Under the pieces are notes generated by a model. That model was given only the letters and a program-made list of their open reading frames with translations. It was not told the origin of the DNA and did no database searches. Shown piece after piece: positions 1 to 7,473 of a DNA stretch of 39,368 bases (position 1 is its first letter; each line of letters starts with the position of its first letter). The stretch is from NCBI GenBank assembly GCA_946480465.1, contig CAMLJY010000058.1, forward strand, positions 1 to 39,368, in the 5' to 3' direction. The stretch comes from an uncultured Burkholderiales bacterium (GTDB lineage: Bacteria > Pseudomonadota > Gammaproteobacteria > Burkholderiales > Burkholderiaceae). Both the position numbers and the translations under genes were made by a program.

Positions 1-1
1 G

Positions 2-547
2 CCCAACGTGCGCGACCACGCGCTGGCCTGGCTGGATGCACCCGCACCCGCAGCCGCACCCGCACCCACAGCCACGCCTGCGATCCAGCGCGTGTCCCAC
101 GACGGCTGGCAGCTCGACGGCTGCCCGCACCACGGCCCGGCGCTGGCCATCGCGGCCGACGGCACGCGGCACGTGGCCTGGTTCAGCGGCGGCCCGGACG
201 AGCCGCGGCTGGGTTATGCGCGCAGCTTCGACGGTGGCCGGCGCTTCGTCACCACCATGCACTTCGGCGACCCCGAGTCCCAGCCCGGCCGGCCCGCGGT
301 GCTGAGCCTGGGGCGGCGCGTGGTGCTGGCCTGGAAGCAGTTCGACGGACAGCGCAGCAGCGTGCTGGTGCGGCAGTCAGGTGACGGTGGCCGCACGTGG
401 AGCGCACCTCGGGTTCTGGCCAGCAGTGCGGGCAATTCCGACCACCCGGCGCTGCTGGCGCATGGCGGCCGTGCCTTCCTGTCGTGGTCGGCGGACGAGA
501 TCGGCCACAAGGTGAGCATGGTCCCCGCGGAGGAAGCGGCACCATGA
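2..547 (+). CDS. BNR/Asp-box sialidase-like beta-propeller protein (5' partial)
   Basis: The frame is open to the left window edge (Pro-Asn precede a Val at base 8), so this is the C-terminal part of a longer protein. About 180 residues are visible. They carry two Asp-box (BNR) motifs, SFDGGRRF and SGDGGRTW, which form turns in six-bladed sialidase-type propellers. A short Pro/Ala-rich linker precedes them. No sialidase catalytic Arg triad can be confirmed in this fragment, so true sialidase activity is not implied. Such BNR proteins are commonly annotated as exo-alpha-sialidase in proteobacterial copper clusters. The stop codon overlaps the start of the thioredoxin gene as ATGA, so the two are probably translationally coupled. 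The propeller fold is likely; the exact role is unknown, with a periplasmic copper-related role inferred from the neighbours. Confidence 0.75.
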   Translation, partial: PNVRDHALAWLDAPAPAAAPAPTATPAIQRVSHDGWQLDGCPHHGPALAIAADGTRHVAWFSGGPDEPRLGYARSFDGGRRFVTTMHFGDPESQPGRPAVLSLGRRVVLAWKQFDGQRSSVLVRQSGDGGRTWSAPRVLASSAGNSDHPALLAHGGRAFLSWSADEIGHKVSMVPAEEAAP

Positions 548-1275
548 AGACGCGTCGTTTGAACGCTATGGATGCATGCGCACGAACGGTGGCACGGGGC
601 ACCGCGCTGCTGGCCCTGCTGTACGGCGCCACCGGCTTCGCGGCCGCTCAGTCCGTGCAGCCCGTGCAGCCCGTGCCATCAGTGCCATCAGTGCCATCGA
701 TGCCATCAGCGCCATCAGCGCCATCAGCGCCATCAGCGCCATCAGCGCCGGCCGTGCCGTCCGCGCCGCGGACGCAACTCATGCCGTCCGCGCAGCCGTC
801 CCAGCCGCAGGCGTTTCAAGTGGGGGAGATGCAACGCCTCATCACCCGCCACGCCTCCGGCCCGCTGCTGGTCAACTTCTGGTCCGCGCATTGCGCCCCC
901 TGCCTGCAAGAGCTGCCGCTGCTCAAGCAACTGGCCGAACGCCACCGCCACTGGCAACTCGTGCTCGTCTCCACAGACGGGCCCGAGCAGGCGCCCGCCG
1001 TCACCGCCGCGCTGCGCCGCCACGGCATCGACCCCGCCCGCACCTGGCTCTTCGCCGAGGCCAACGCGCCGGCCCTGCGCTTCGACGTCGACCGCCGCTG
1101 GGCCGGCGAGCTGCCGCGCAGCTACTTCTTCATCGACGGCCGCCGCGTCGGCGCGTTCAGCGGCCAGCTCGATGCGGCCCGCATCGAGCAGCTGTTCGCG
1201 CCCGCCAGCCCCGGCGCGCCGCCACCGGCTGCCAACCCCACCCTCAACGCCCTCAAGGAACGGACCCCACGATGA
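544..1275 (+). CDS. TlpA/ResA-like periplasmic thioredoxin-fold protein
   Basis: A 243-residue protein with an N-terminal signal-like hydrophobic segment (about residues 15-35, ending FAAAQ). A low-complexity Pro/Ser/Val/Ala linker follows (about 36-90), then a thioredoxin fold with the redox motif WSAHCAPC (Cys117 and Cys120). The GELPRSYFFIDG segment carries the cis-Pro region typical of TlpA/ResA proteins. The family reduces or isomerises disulfides of periplasmic proteins, often for cytochrome c or copper-site maturation. The start at 544 was chosen because it overlaps the upstream stop as ATGA and gives a signal peptide; the open frame extends further upstream but overlaps the BNR gene. 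Its own stop overlaps the cupredoxin start (ATGA), so it probably keeps copper-ligand cysteines reduced in that operon, which is inference. Confidence 0.85.
   Translation: MKTRRLNAMDACARTVARGTALLALLYGATGFAAAQSVQPVQPVPSVPSVPSMPSAPSAPSAPSAPSAPAVPSAPRTQLMPSAQPSQPQAFQVGEMQRLITRHASGPLLVNFWSAHCAPCLQELPLLKQLAERHRHWQLVLVSTDGPEQAPAVTAALRRHGIDPARTWLFAEANAPALRFDVDRRWAGELPRSYFFIDGRRVGAFSGQLDAARIEQLFAPASPGAPPPAANPTLNALKERTPR
676..747 (+). repeat. 9-bp in-frame tandem repeat in the thioredoxin gene
   Basis: Eight consecutive 9-base units of the form CCATCAGYG (the third is CCATCGATG; the last five are identical CCATCAGCG). They encode Pro-Ser-Val, Pro-Ser-Met and Pro-Ser-Ala triplets in the linker between the export signal and the thioredoxin domain. 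Because units are multiples of three, gain or loss changes linker length without a frameshift. Confidence 0.9.
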
Positions 1276-1793
1276 CCAAGACAACCTGGATCAGCCTGAT
1301 CGGCGCCGCCGCGCTCGTCCTGGCCCACGGCGGCGCCGCCGCCCACGGCCCCAAGGCCCACGGCGCACGCCATGCCGAAGGCACCTACAAGGTCGTGCAG
1401 ACCGACTTCGGCATCGCCGGCCTGCGCAAGCAGGTGCGCCGCACCATCCTCATCGACATGGACGACACCATGCGGTTCACGCCCTCGCACGTCGAGGTGG
1501 AAGAGGGCGACACCATCCGCTTCGTGCTGCGCAACACCGGCAAGATGCTGCACGAATGGGTCCTCGGCACCCCGGCCGACCTGAAGGTGCATGCCGACCT
1601 GATGCGCCGCCACCCCGACATGGCCCACGACGAAGTGCACATGGTCCACCTCGACCCCGGCCAGTCCGACGAGATCGTCTGGCACTTCAACCGCCCCGGC
1701 CAGTTCGCCTTTGCCTGCCTGCTGCCCGGCCACTACGAAGCGGGCATGGTCGGCACGGTGGAGGTCGGGCCACGGAAGGCTCGCAGGCGATAG
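1272..1793 (+). CDS. CopI-like periplasmic cupredoxin (copper-binding protein)
   Basis: A 173-residue exported protein with a signal peptide (about residues 1-24), a His-rich mature N-terminus and a plastocyanin/azurin-type fold. A type 1 copper site is readable: His94 (in MLHEWVLG), then Cys149, His154 and Met159 in FACLLPGHYEAGM. Extra His and Met residues around 107-126 (LMRRHPDMAHDEVHM) fit the copper-loaded loop of CopI-type cupredoxins, which confer periplasmic copper tolerance in Rubrivivax and Vibrio. The ATG overlaps the thioredoxin stop as ATGA. An oxidase or nitrite reductase electron donor is the alternative role. No copper-responsive operator could be identified, because the operon promoter lies outside the window. 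Confidence 0.85.
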   Translation: MTKTTWISLIGAAALVLAHGGAAAHGPKAHGARHAEGTYKVVQTDFGIAGLRKQVRRTILIDMDDTMRFTPSHVEVEEGDTIRFVLRNTGKMLHEWVLGTPADLKVHADLMRRHPDMAHDEVHMVHLDPGQSDEIVWHFNRPGQFAFACLLPGHYEAGMVGTVEVGPRKARRR

Positions 1794-1933
1794 ACACCCC
1801 GCCGCCGTGCAGGACACGCGGGCGATTTTCACGGGGGTGTTGCGCCGAATCCGCGGGTGCGCTCGATTCGACGCGAGGCGGGGCCGCTCAAGCGCTCACA
1901 TCAAGATACATTTCGTCGCTCCATGAGTCTCTG

Positions 1934-3247
1934 ATGCACGCACCACGGTCTTCTTCCTTGCGGACATGGAGCTGCCTCGCAGCCCTGCTGGCCCTGTTCC
2001 ACGGTGGCGCGTTGGCAGCAGACGAGCCGGCTCCGGCACCGTGGCGCCTGAGCGGCTACGGCACCCTGGGCTGGATCGACTCTTCAGCGACCGAGCCGTG
2101 GGGCTATCGACGGGACTTCACGCAGCCGGCCAAGTCTCCCGACAGCCCGCAGCCGATCGTCGACAGCCGGGTCGGGCTCCAGCTCAACTGGCGCCTGTCA
2201 CCGCAATGGGAAACCCTGGCGCAGGCCGTGGTGCGCGGTCGCGGGGGCAACAGGAAGGCCGCCGAGAGCCTGGAGTGGGCGTTCGTTTCCTACCGGCCCT
2301 TCGCCGACGTCCACATCCGCGTGGGCCGCACCAGCCCTGACGTATTTCTACTGGCGGACCACCGGAACGTGGGGTTTGCGTACCCGTGGGTTCGCCCGCC
2401 GGTGGAGTTCTATGGCTGGATGCCCGTCTACTCGACCGATGGCGCGGATCTGGCCTGTGCCTGGCAGAACGGTGACACGACCTGGCGCGTCAAGGCCTTT
2501 GCTGGCCGAAACCGCCTGACGCTGGCGGCCACCGCCGGATACCCCGACATGCAGTTGCGGGGCTACCGCCTTGCCGGCTCCAGCGTGGCGAGGGAGCAGG
2601 GCGGCCTGACGCTCAAGCTCAGCTTCGCGCGCGGCCGCTACGCGGTACGGGGTGCGCCCATCCTGGACGACCTTGGTGCTGGCTTGGCAACGGCTCGCGC
2701 CGTCCCGGTTCCTCAGGTGGCGCAGGAGGCCGCCCGGTTGGCAGGTCGCACGCCCTACGACGATTTTTCCATCCGCTACATGGCGTTTGGCGCTGCGTGG
2801 AAATCTTCGGGGCCGTGGCTGTTGCAGGGCGAAGTGGCGCGGCTGGGCGGCAGCCTGGAGCCGGGCAATGGCTGGCATGCCTACGCCAGCGTCGGCTTCC
2901 GCCAAGGCCGCTGGACTCTCTTTGCGACGGCGGCCCGCACCCGTCCGCTCAGCCCATCCGAGCCATCACCAGAGTGGGAGGCTGCCCTGGCCCCGGTGCT
3001 TGGGCCTGACTCGGCGGCGCTGCTCGATGCGGTGGGAAAGGGCGCCGCGCAGGCCTTCAACCTGACCCGTCGCGACCAGCGCACCACGGCACTGGGCTTG
3101 CGCTGGGACGCAAGTGCCACTCTGTCGCTGAAGGCTCAAGTCGAGCGGGTATCGGTGTTCGCCAACGGCAGCGCGCTGTGGGCGGACAGCACCGAGGCGC
3201 CGGCGCGCGCCAAGGTGCTGTCGCTGGCGCTGGACTTCGTGTTCTGA
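1934..3247 (+). CDS. Putative outer-membrane beta-barrel (porin-like) protein
   Basis: A 437-residue protein with a signal peptide (about residues 1-28, ending GGALAADE) and alternating hydrophobic/polar strands. Examples are WRLSGYGTLGW, RVGLQLNWRL, WRVKAFAGR and a final LSLALDFVF ending in Phe, the classic terminal signal of outer-membrane barrels. It resembles porin-like proteins annotated as hypothetical or DcaP-like; no substrate can be assigned. The start at 1934 gives a clean signal peptide; it has no strong ribosome-binding site. A three-codon mini-ORF (ATG at 1923, stop at 1932-1934) ends in TGATG on this start. It is followed after 3 bases by the binding-protein gene, so it heads the sensory operon. 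Confidence 0.7.
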   Translation: MHAPRSSSLRTWSCLAALLALFHGGALAADEPAPAPWRLSGYGTLGWIDSSATEPWGYRRDFTQPAKSPDSPQPIVDSRVGLQLNWRLSPQWETLAQAVVRGRGGNRKAAESLEWAFVSYRPFADVHIRVGRTSPDVFLLADHRNVGFAYPWVRPPVEFYGWMPVYSTDGADLACAWQNGDTTWRVKAFAGRNRLTLAATAGYPDMQLRGYRLAGSSVAREQGGLTLKLSFARGRYAVRGAPILDDLGAGLATARAVPVPQVAQEAARLAGRTPYDDFSIRYMAFGAAWKSSGPWLLQGEVARLGGSLEPGNGWHAYASVGFRQGRWTLFATAARTRPLSPSEPSPEWEAALAPVLGPDSAALLDAVGKGAAQAFNLTRRDQRTTALGLRWDASATLSLKAQVERVSVFANGSALWADSTEAPARAKVLSLALDFVF

Positions 3248-3250
3248 CCG

Positions 3251-3706
3251 ATGCGGCGCGCCGGGCTTGCCAACGCCGTGCTGCGCGGGATGGGTGCGGT
3301 CCTGCTGCTGGCCTTTGCGGCCGGTGCGCGCGCCGACTACTTCGTGATCGTCCATGCGGGCAATCCCATCGAGGCGCTGACGCGGCAGCAGGTGCTGAAC
3401 CTGTTCATGGGCCGCACGCGCGCCTTCCCGAACAAGCAACTGGCATTGCCGTTCGACTTGCCGCGCGACAGTGCGGAGCGGGCCGGCTTCTATGCCGCAC
3501 TGACAGGCATGTCGGGGGCCCAGCTCAACAGCTACTGGTCGCGCCTGATGTTCTCGGGGCAGGTCATGCCGCCGCTGGTGCTGGGCAGCGAGTCGACCAT
3601 GCTCGACATCGTGCGCCGCAACGCCAGTGCCATCGGCTACGTTCGCCATCCGCCCGCCGCGGATGCCGGCGTGAAGACCGTGCACGTGCTCGAGGATGCG
3701 GACTGA
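3251..3706 (+). CDS. Small PstS-like periplasmic substrate-binding protein
   Basis: 151 residues with a signal peptide cleaved near residue 28 (GARA|DYFVIV). The mature part matches the short PBP-like (phosphate-binding-like) domain: a FVIVHAGNPIEALTRQQVLNLFMGR opening (positions 31-55), then GSESTMLDIV, and IGYVRHPP near the end. In full PstS proteins the corresponding strands build one lobe of the ligand cleft; at about 120 mature residues this is a single-lobe version. No ABC permease or ATPase lies nearby. The genes before (porin-like) and after (HAMP/PAS receptor, 6 bases away) suggest a sensory role rather than transport. The ligand is unknown. Confidence 0.75.
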   Translation: MRRAGLANAVLRGMGAVLLLAFAAGARADYFVIVHAGNPIEALTRQQVLNLFMGRTRAFPNKQLALPFDLPRDSAERAGFYAALTGMSGAQLNSYWSRLMFSGQVMPPLVLGSESTMLDIVRRNASAIGYVRHPPAADAGVKTVHVLEDAD

Positions 3707-3712
3707 GAAGCT

Positions 3713-4813
3713 GTGAAAGCGAGCCGTTCCTTGCAGTTGCAGCTCCTGAAGCGCGTGGTCGGCGTGGCGCTGGCTTCTTCGGTCGTGGCCGGGGGGCTGG
3801 CGTATTGGGTCGGCCACGACCGTGCCGAGAAGGCGGCACGCCAATCGGTGACCCAGGTGGCCGCCGCGGTGGCGAGGACCGCGGCCATTGGCGCGTTCAC
3901 TGCCGACACGGTGCTGCTGCGCGAAGTCACCGAAGGCCTGCTGCAGCACGCCCTGGTGCGGCGCGCCGAGGTGGTGGGCGCCGATGGCGAGTTGCTGCAT
4001 TCCGGTCCGCCGGCGGCCGCATCGGCGCTGCGGGGCGGACCCGTGCCGCCGCGCGAACTGCCGCCCGACTGGCTGGCGGTCGACTTGGTGCCGCCGTTCC
4101 GCAACGCCGAGGTGGCGGGCCGCTTGTACCTGCAGCTCGACGCTTCCCATGTCGAGGCGGCGGCGCGCGAGCAGGCGTGCCTGCTCGCGTGGGCCATGGC
4201 CGGCCAGGCGGCATTGATCGCCCTGGTGCTGTACCTCGCGGTGGCTGGATCGGTCTCGCGTCCGATCGGGCAGCTGGCCCGTGGCCTGCGCGTGATGCTG
4301 CCGGGCACGGCCAACCGTTTGCTGCCGCCCCCGGGCCACGAAGAGGACGAGATCGGCCTGCTGGCGATGGCGGCCAATGCGCTGCTGCAGGCCAACGAGG
4401 ACGCACTGGCCCGCGAGAGGCGCTTGCGCGCCGACCTGGAGGGGGCGGAATCGCGCTGCGGCCAGCTGCAGAACCTGGCTTCCGTTGCCGTCTTCGTGCT
4501 GGACGACGATGGCCTGCTGCTGTGCAGCACCAAGAACCTGGCGCTGGTACTCGGGGCGGCGGAACAGCCCGTTGAAGTCCTGCCTGGCGGCGAGATGGCC
4601 ATGCGCTTCAGCGACCCGGCGCTGGTCCGGGCGATGCTGCACGCGGCGCGCACCACGGGTGCGGTGCAGGAGCGGGACCTGGACACCGGTGATGCAATGG
4701 TGCGTCGCGTGCGCCTGCGGCTGGCGCGGCGACTGCCGCAGCGTGACGTGCCGGAGCCCGATGGCGGGCCGGCCTTCGACGGCATGGTCCATCCGTTGTC
4801 CCCCGCCGGTTGA
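3713..4813 (+). CDS. Membrane HAMP/PAS receptor lacking an output domain
   Basis: 366 residues starting with GTG. The order is: TM1 (about 13-32), a periplasmic region of about 125 residues, TM2 (about 160-182), a HAMP segment (about 183-235, beginning VSRPIGQLARGL), a short coiled coil (AnedALARERRLRADLEGAESRCGQL), and a PAS-like cytoplasmic part (NLASVAVFVLDDDGLLLCSTKNLALVLG onward). No histidine kinase, GGDEF, EAL or methyl-accepting domain follows; the protein ends in a Pro-rich tail. It lies 6 bases after the binding-protein gene and 117 bases before the kinase gene. It may pass a signal to that kinase by direct contact, which is inference. A shortened sensor that lost its effector is the alternative. 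Confidence 0.7.
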   Translation: MKASRSLQLQLLKRVVGVALASSVVAGGLAYWVGHDRAEKAARQSVTQVAAAVARTAAIGAFTADTVLLREVTEGLLQHALVRRAEVVGADGELLHSGPPAAASALRGGPVPPRELPPDWLAVDLVPPFRNAEVAGRLYLQLDASHVEAAAREQACLLAWAMAGQAALIALVLYLAVAGSVSRPIGQLARGLRVMLPGTANRLLPPPGHEEDEIGLLAMAANALLQANEDALARERRLRADLEGAESRCGQLQNLASVAVFVLDDDGLLLCSTKNLALVLGAAEQPVEVLPGGEMAMRFSDPALVRAMLHAARTTGAVQERDLDTGDAMVRRVRLRLARRLPQRDVPEPDGGPAFDGMVHPLSPAG

Positions 4814-4930
4814 AGTTCACGCCTGGCCCGCTTGTTGCGATGGGGTTCGGCGTTTCCCATGTTGCATGGCCGTCCCGCGCGTCGCTAGGCTGCGGGCGGT
4901 GCGGCCTGGCCTGGTGGACCGTGAAAGCCG

Positions 4931-6751
4931 ATGTACCGAGTTCTGCTGAAGAAGCTTCGCCGCAGCGGCGCGGCTTCGACGACCTTTGGCGATGCCGTGT
5001 CGAGCCGGCTGGCCGCGGCGCTGCCGGCGTGGGCGGCGCTGGCGCTCGGCCTGGCGGCGTCGCTGGCGATCTTCCTGCTCGTGAAGGCCCTGCTGGAGCG
5101 CGAGGCCCGGCAGCGCTTCGAGGTGGTGGTGGCCGAATCGGCGAGCCTCATCCAGAAGCGCATCGATTCCTACAACGCGGTGCTGTACAACGCCCGGGGC
5201 TTCTTCAACGCCCGCGGCAAGGTCACCCGCCCGGAGTTCCACCGCTACTTCAAGAGCCTGGACCTCGCCCGGCTGTATCCCGGCCTGATGACGCTCAATT
5301 TCGCCCGGTACGTGCCGGCCGAGGAGCGGGTCGCCTTCGAGGCGGAGATGCGCGGCGACACCAGCATGGACCCGGCGGGCTATCCGGCATTGCGCATCTT
5401 TCCCCCGGGCGAGGACACGCACTATTTGCCGCTGGAGTTCAACGAGCCGCTCGAATTGCCCTTTGTCCCCCGCTTGCTTGGCGGCGATGTCAGGCGGCTT
5501 GGCGATAAGCCGGCCGACTCCGCGCAGGCCTTGGACAACGCGCGCGACCTGAATCGGTTGGCGACGTCCGGCCTGCTGTTCCGGCTTCCGCTGGAGCCGC
5601 CGGTCGGCCTGTACATCGTTCGCCTGCCGGTGTATCAGCCGGGCATGCCGCTGGAGACCGTCGAGCAGCGCCGCGCCGCCTACCGCGGTTCACTGGGGCA
5701 CGGCTTCGTGCTGGACGTGATGATGCGCGCCGCCCTGCCCGAGGGCGTGCTGCAGAAACTGCGGATCGAGATCCACGACGCCGGCTGGTCCAGCGCCCTG
5801 GTCGGTACGCCGCCCACGGCGGCCAACAAGTTGTTCGACAGCGACACGCTGCCGGCACCGCCCGGCGCGCCGCCCGCGCAGCCCCGCGCCGAAGCCCGGT
5901 TCCAGCAGTCGGCGCAGGTGGACATGGGCGGCCGCAAGTGGCTGCTGCGCTTCAGCGACCACACGTCGCCTTCGCTGGCGGAACGCACGTTGTTGTGGGG
6001 CAGCCTTGCGGCCGGCGTGCTGCTGAGCGCGCTGCTGTACGGGCTGGTGCGCTCGGTGACGGGGGCGCGCCAGCGGGCCTTGCGCGCGGTGGCGGGCATC
6101 CTGCACGACATCAACCAGCCCCTGGGCGCCGTGACCCTGCTGTCGAACAACGCGGAGCGGCTGCTGCAGAAGGGCAGGACGGGTGAGGTGCGTTCCAACC
6201 TGGGCCTGATCGTCGACATGGCGGAACGCATGGCGCGCATCGTCGGGCAGCTGCGTTCGTTCGCGCGCGACGACGACGGCGCAGACCTGCTGCTCAAGGC
6301 CGTGTCCGTGCGCGAGGCCATGGCCAACGCCGTGCTGCTGGTCGAGGCGGAGGCCCGCAGCCGGGGCGTGGTGATCGAGATGGCCGAAGCGCAGCCGGCA
6401 CTGAGGGTGGTGGCCGACGCGGTGCGGCTGGAGCAGGTGCTGCTCAACCTGCTGCGCAATGCCATCGACGCGTTGGCGACCTCGGCGCGCAAGACCATCC
6501 AGCTGGCCGTGGGTGCCGAAGCGGACTGGGTCACCGTCTCGGTCAGGGACAGCGGCCCGGGCATCGAAGCCGACGCCATCGGCCGGGTCTTCGAGCCGTT
6601 CTACACCACCAAGCCCGTGGGCAAGGGCATGGGCCTGGGGCTGGCCATGTCCCGGGCCGCGGTGCGCCAGTTTGGCGGTGAATTGCGCGCCGGCAACAGG
6701 CCCGAGGGCGGGGCGTGGTTCGATGTGATCCTGAAGCGAGCGCCCGCATGA
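4931..6751 (+). CDS. Periplasmic-sensor (CHASE-type) histidine kinase
   Basis: 606 residues. TM1 lies at about 32-53 and a CHASE-like extracytoplasmic domain at about 60-345 (RIDSYNAVLYNARGFF; LYPGLMTLNFARYVP; GYPALRIFPPGE). TM2 is at about 352-373. The kinase core has the phosphoacceptor His392 in LHDINQPLGAVTLL, an FixL/DctB-type H-box. It also has the N-box NLLRNAIDAL, the G1 box DSGPGI, the F-box FEPFYTTKP and the G2 box GKGMGLGLA. CHASE domains sense small extracellular ligands such as cytokinin-like or peptide signals. The stop overlaps the response-regulator start (ATGA), so the two are a cognate pair. It most likely serves the porin/PBP/HAMP genes upstream. Confidence 0.9.
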   Translation: MYRVLLKKLRRSGAASTTFGDAVSSRLAAALPAWAALALGLAASLAIFLLVKALLEREARQRFEVVVAESASLIQKRIDSYNAVLYNARGFFNARGKVTRPEFHRYFKSLDLARLYPGLMTLNFARYVPAEERVAFEAEMRGDTSMDPAGYPALRIFPPGEDTHYLPLEFNEPLELPFVPRLLGGDVRRLGDKPADSAQALDNARDLNRLATSGLLFRLPLEPPVGLYIVRLPVYQPGMPLETVEQRRAAYRGSLGHGFVLDVMMRAALPEGVLQKLRIEIHDAGWSSALVGTPPTAANKLFDSDTLPAPPGAPPAQPRAEARFQQSAQVDMGGRKWLLRFSDHTSPSLAERTLLWGSLAAGVLLSALLYGLVRSVTGARQRALRAVAGILHDINQPLGAVTLLSNNAERLLQKGRTGEVRSNLGLIVDMAERMARIVGQLRSFARDDDGADLLLKAVSVREAMANAVLLVEAEARSRGVVIEMAEAQPALRVVADAVRLEQVLLNLLRNAIDALATSARKTIQLAVGAEADWVTVSVRDSGPGIEADAIGRVFEPFYTTKPVGKGMGLGLAMSRAAVRQFGGELRAGNRPEGGAWFDVILKRAPA

Positions 6752-7377
6752 CTGATCGATCCCCCCCGCAGGTGCTTCTCGTCGAAGACGACCACGCATT
6801 GCGCCTGGCCACCGAGAACGCGCTGGTCCTGGCTGACCTCACCGTGTTGTCCTTCGAGCGCGCGGAGCCGGCGCTGGCGCTGGTGAATGCCCAGTTCCCC
6901 GGCGTCATCGTCAGCGACGTGCGGCTGCCGGGGCAGGACGGCGTGTCGCTGCTGGAGGCGGTGATGCGCATCGACGCGGAGATTCCGGTGATCCTCGTCA
7001 CCGGCCATGGCGACGTGCCGCTGGCGGTGGAGGCGATGCGCGCCGGTGCCTTCGATTTCGTCGAGAAGCCGGTGGGTCCTGACCGGCTGGTGCAGGTCAT
7101 CGAGCGCGCATTGGCGCGGCGCCGGCAGGCCTTGTCGCGCCATCGGGCCAACGTGCACGTGCCGTGGGACGCGCTGACGCCGCGCGAGGATGAGGTGACG
7201 CGCTGGGTGGCAGCGGGCAAGACCAATGCCGAGATCGCCCAGATCACCGGCATCGCCGAAGGCACCGTCAAGCGCCACCTGACCCACGTCTTCGACAAGC
7301 TGGGCCTGTCGAGCCGGGCGCAGCTGGTGCGGTGCATGACCGAGCGGCAGCTGGCCCGGACCCGGAACGCCGGCTGA
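6748..7377 (+). CDS. FixJ/NarL-type response regulator with LuxR HTH
   Basis: 209 residues. The receiver domain (about 7-120) has acidic residues VEDD near the start, the phosphoacceptor Asp57 in SDVRLPGQDG, Thr in LVTGHGD and Lys in VEKPVG. A LuxR/FixJ helix-turn-helix follows (about 143-205: LTPREDEVTRWVAAGKTNAE through VKRHLTHVFDKLGLSSRAQLV). The ATG at 6748 overlaps the kinase stop by 4 bases. It is expected to control transcription of its target, probably this cluster, when phosphorylated by the preceding CHASE kinase. No DNA target can be named from the window. Confidence 0.92.
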   Translation: MTDRSPPQVLLVEDDHALRLATENALVLADLTVLSFERAEPALALVNAQFPGVIVSDVRLPGQDGVSLLEAVMRIDAEIPVILVTGHGDVPLAVEAMRAGAFDFVEKPVGPDRLVQVIERALARRRQALSRHRANVHVPWDALTPREDEVTRWVAAGKTNAEIAQITGIAEGTVKRHLTHVFDKLGLSSRAQLVRCMTERQLARTRNAG

Positions 7378-7473
7378 GCGGCGCAGGGGCCGCGCCGGCC
7401 GCGCCGGCATGGCCGCTCATCCAGTGTGCTGGGCCGCGGCGCCGCCTGCCGCGCGGGCGCGTGGCCCGCGTGT

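Noticed and set aside
676..747. CRISPR-like short repeats
   Set aside because: The units are contiguous 9-mers without spacers and lie within a coding frame.
572..3247. Single open frame of 891 codons spanning the thioredoxin, cupredoxin and porin region
   Set aside because: Only the last 437 codons (from 1934) look like a protein. The earlier part is an out-of-frame reading of the thioredoxin and cupredoxin genes with Arg/Pro/Ser-rich nonsense.
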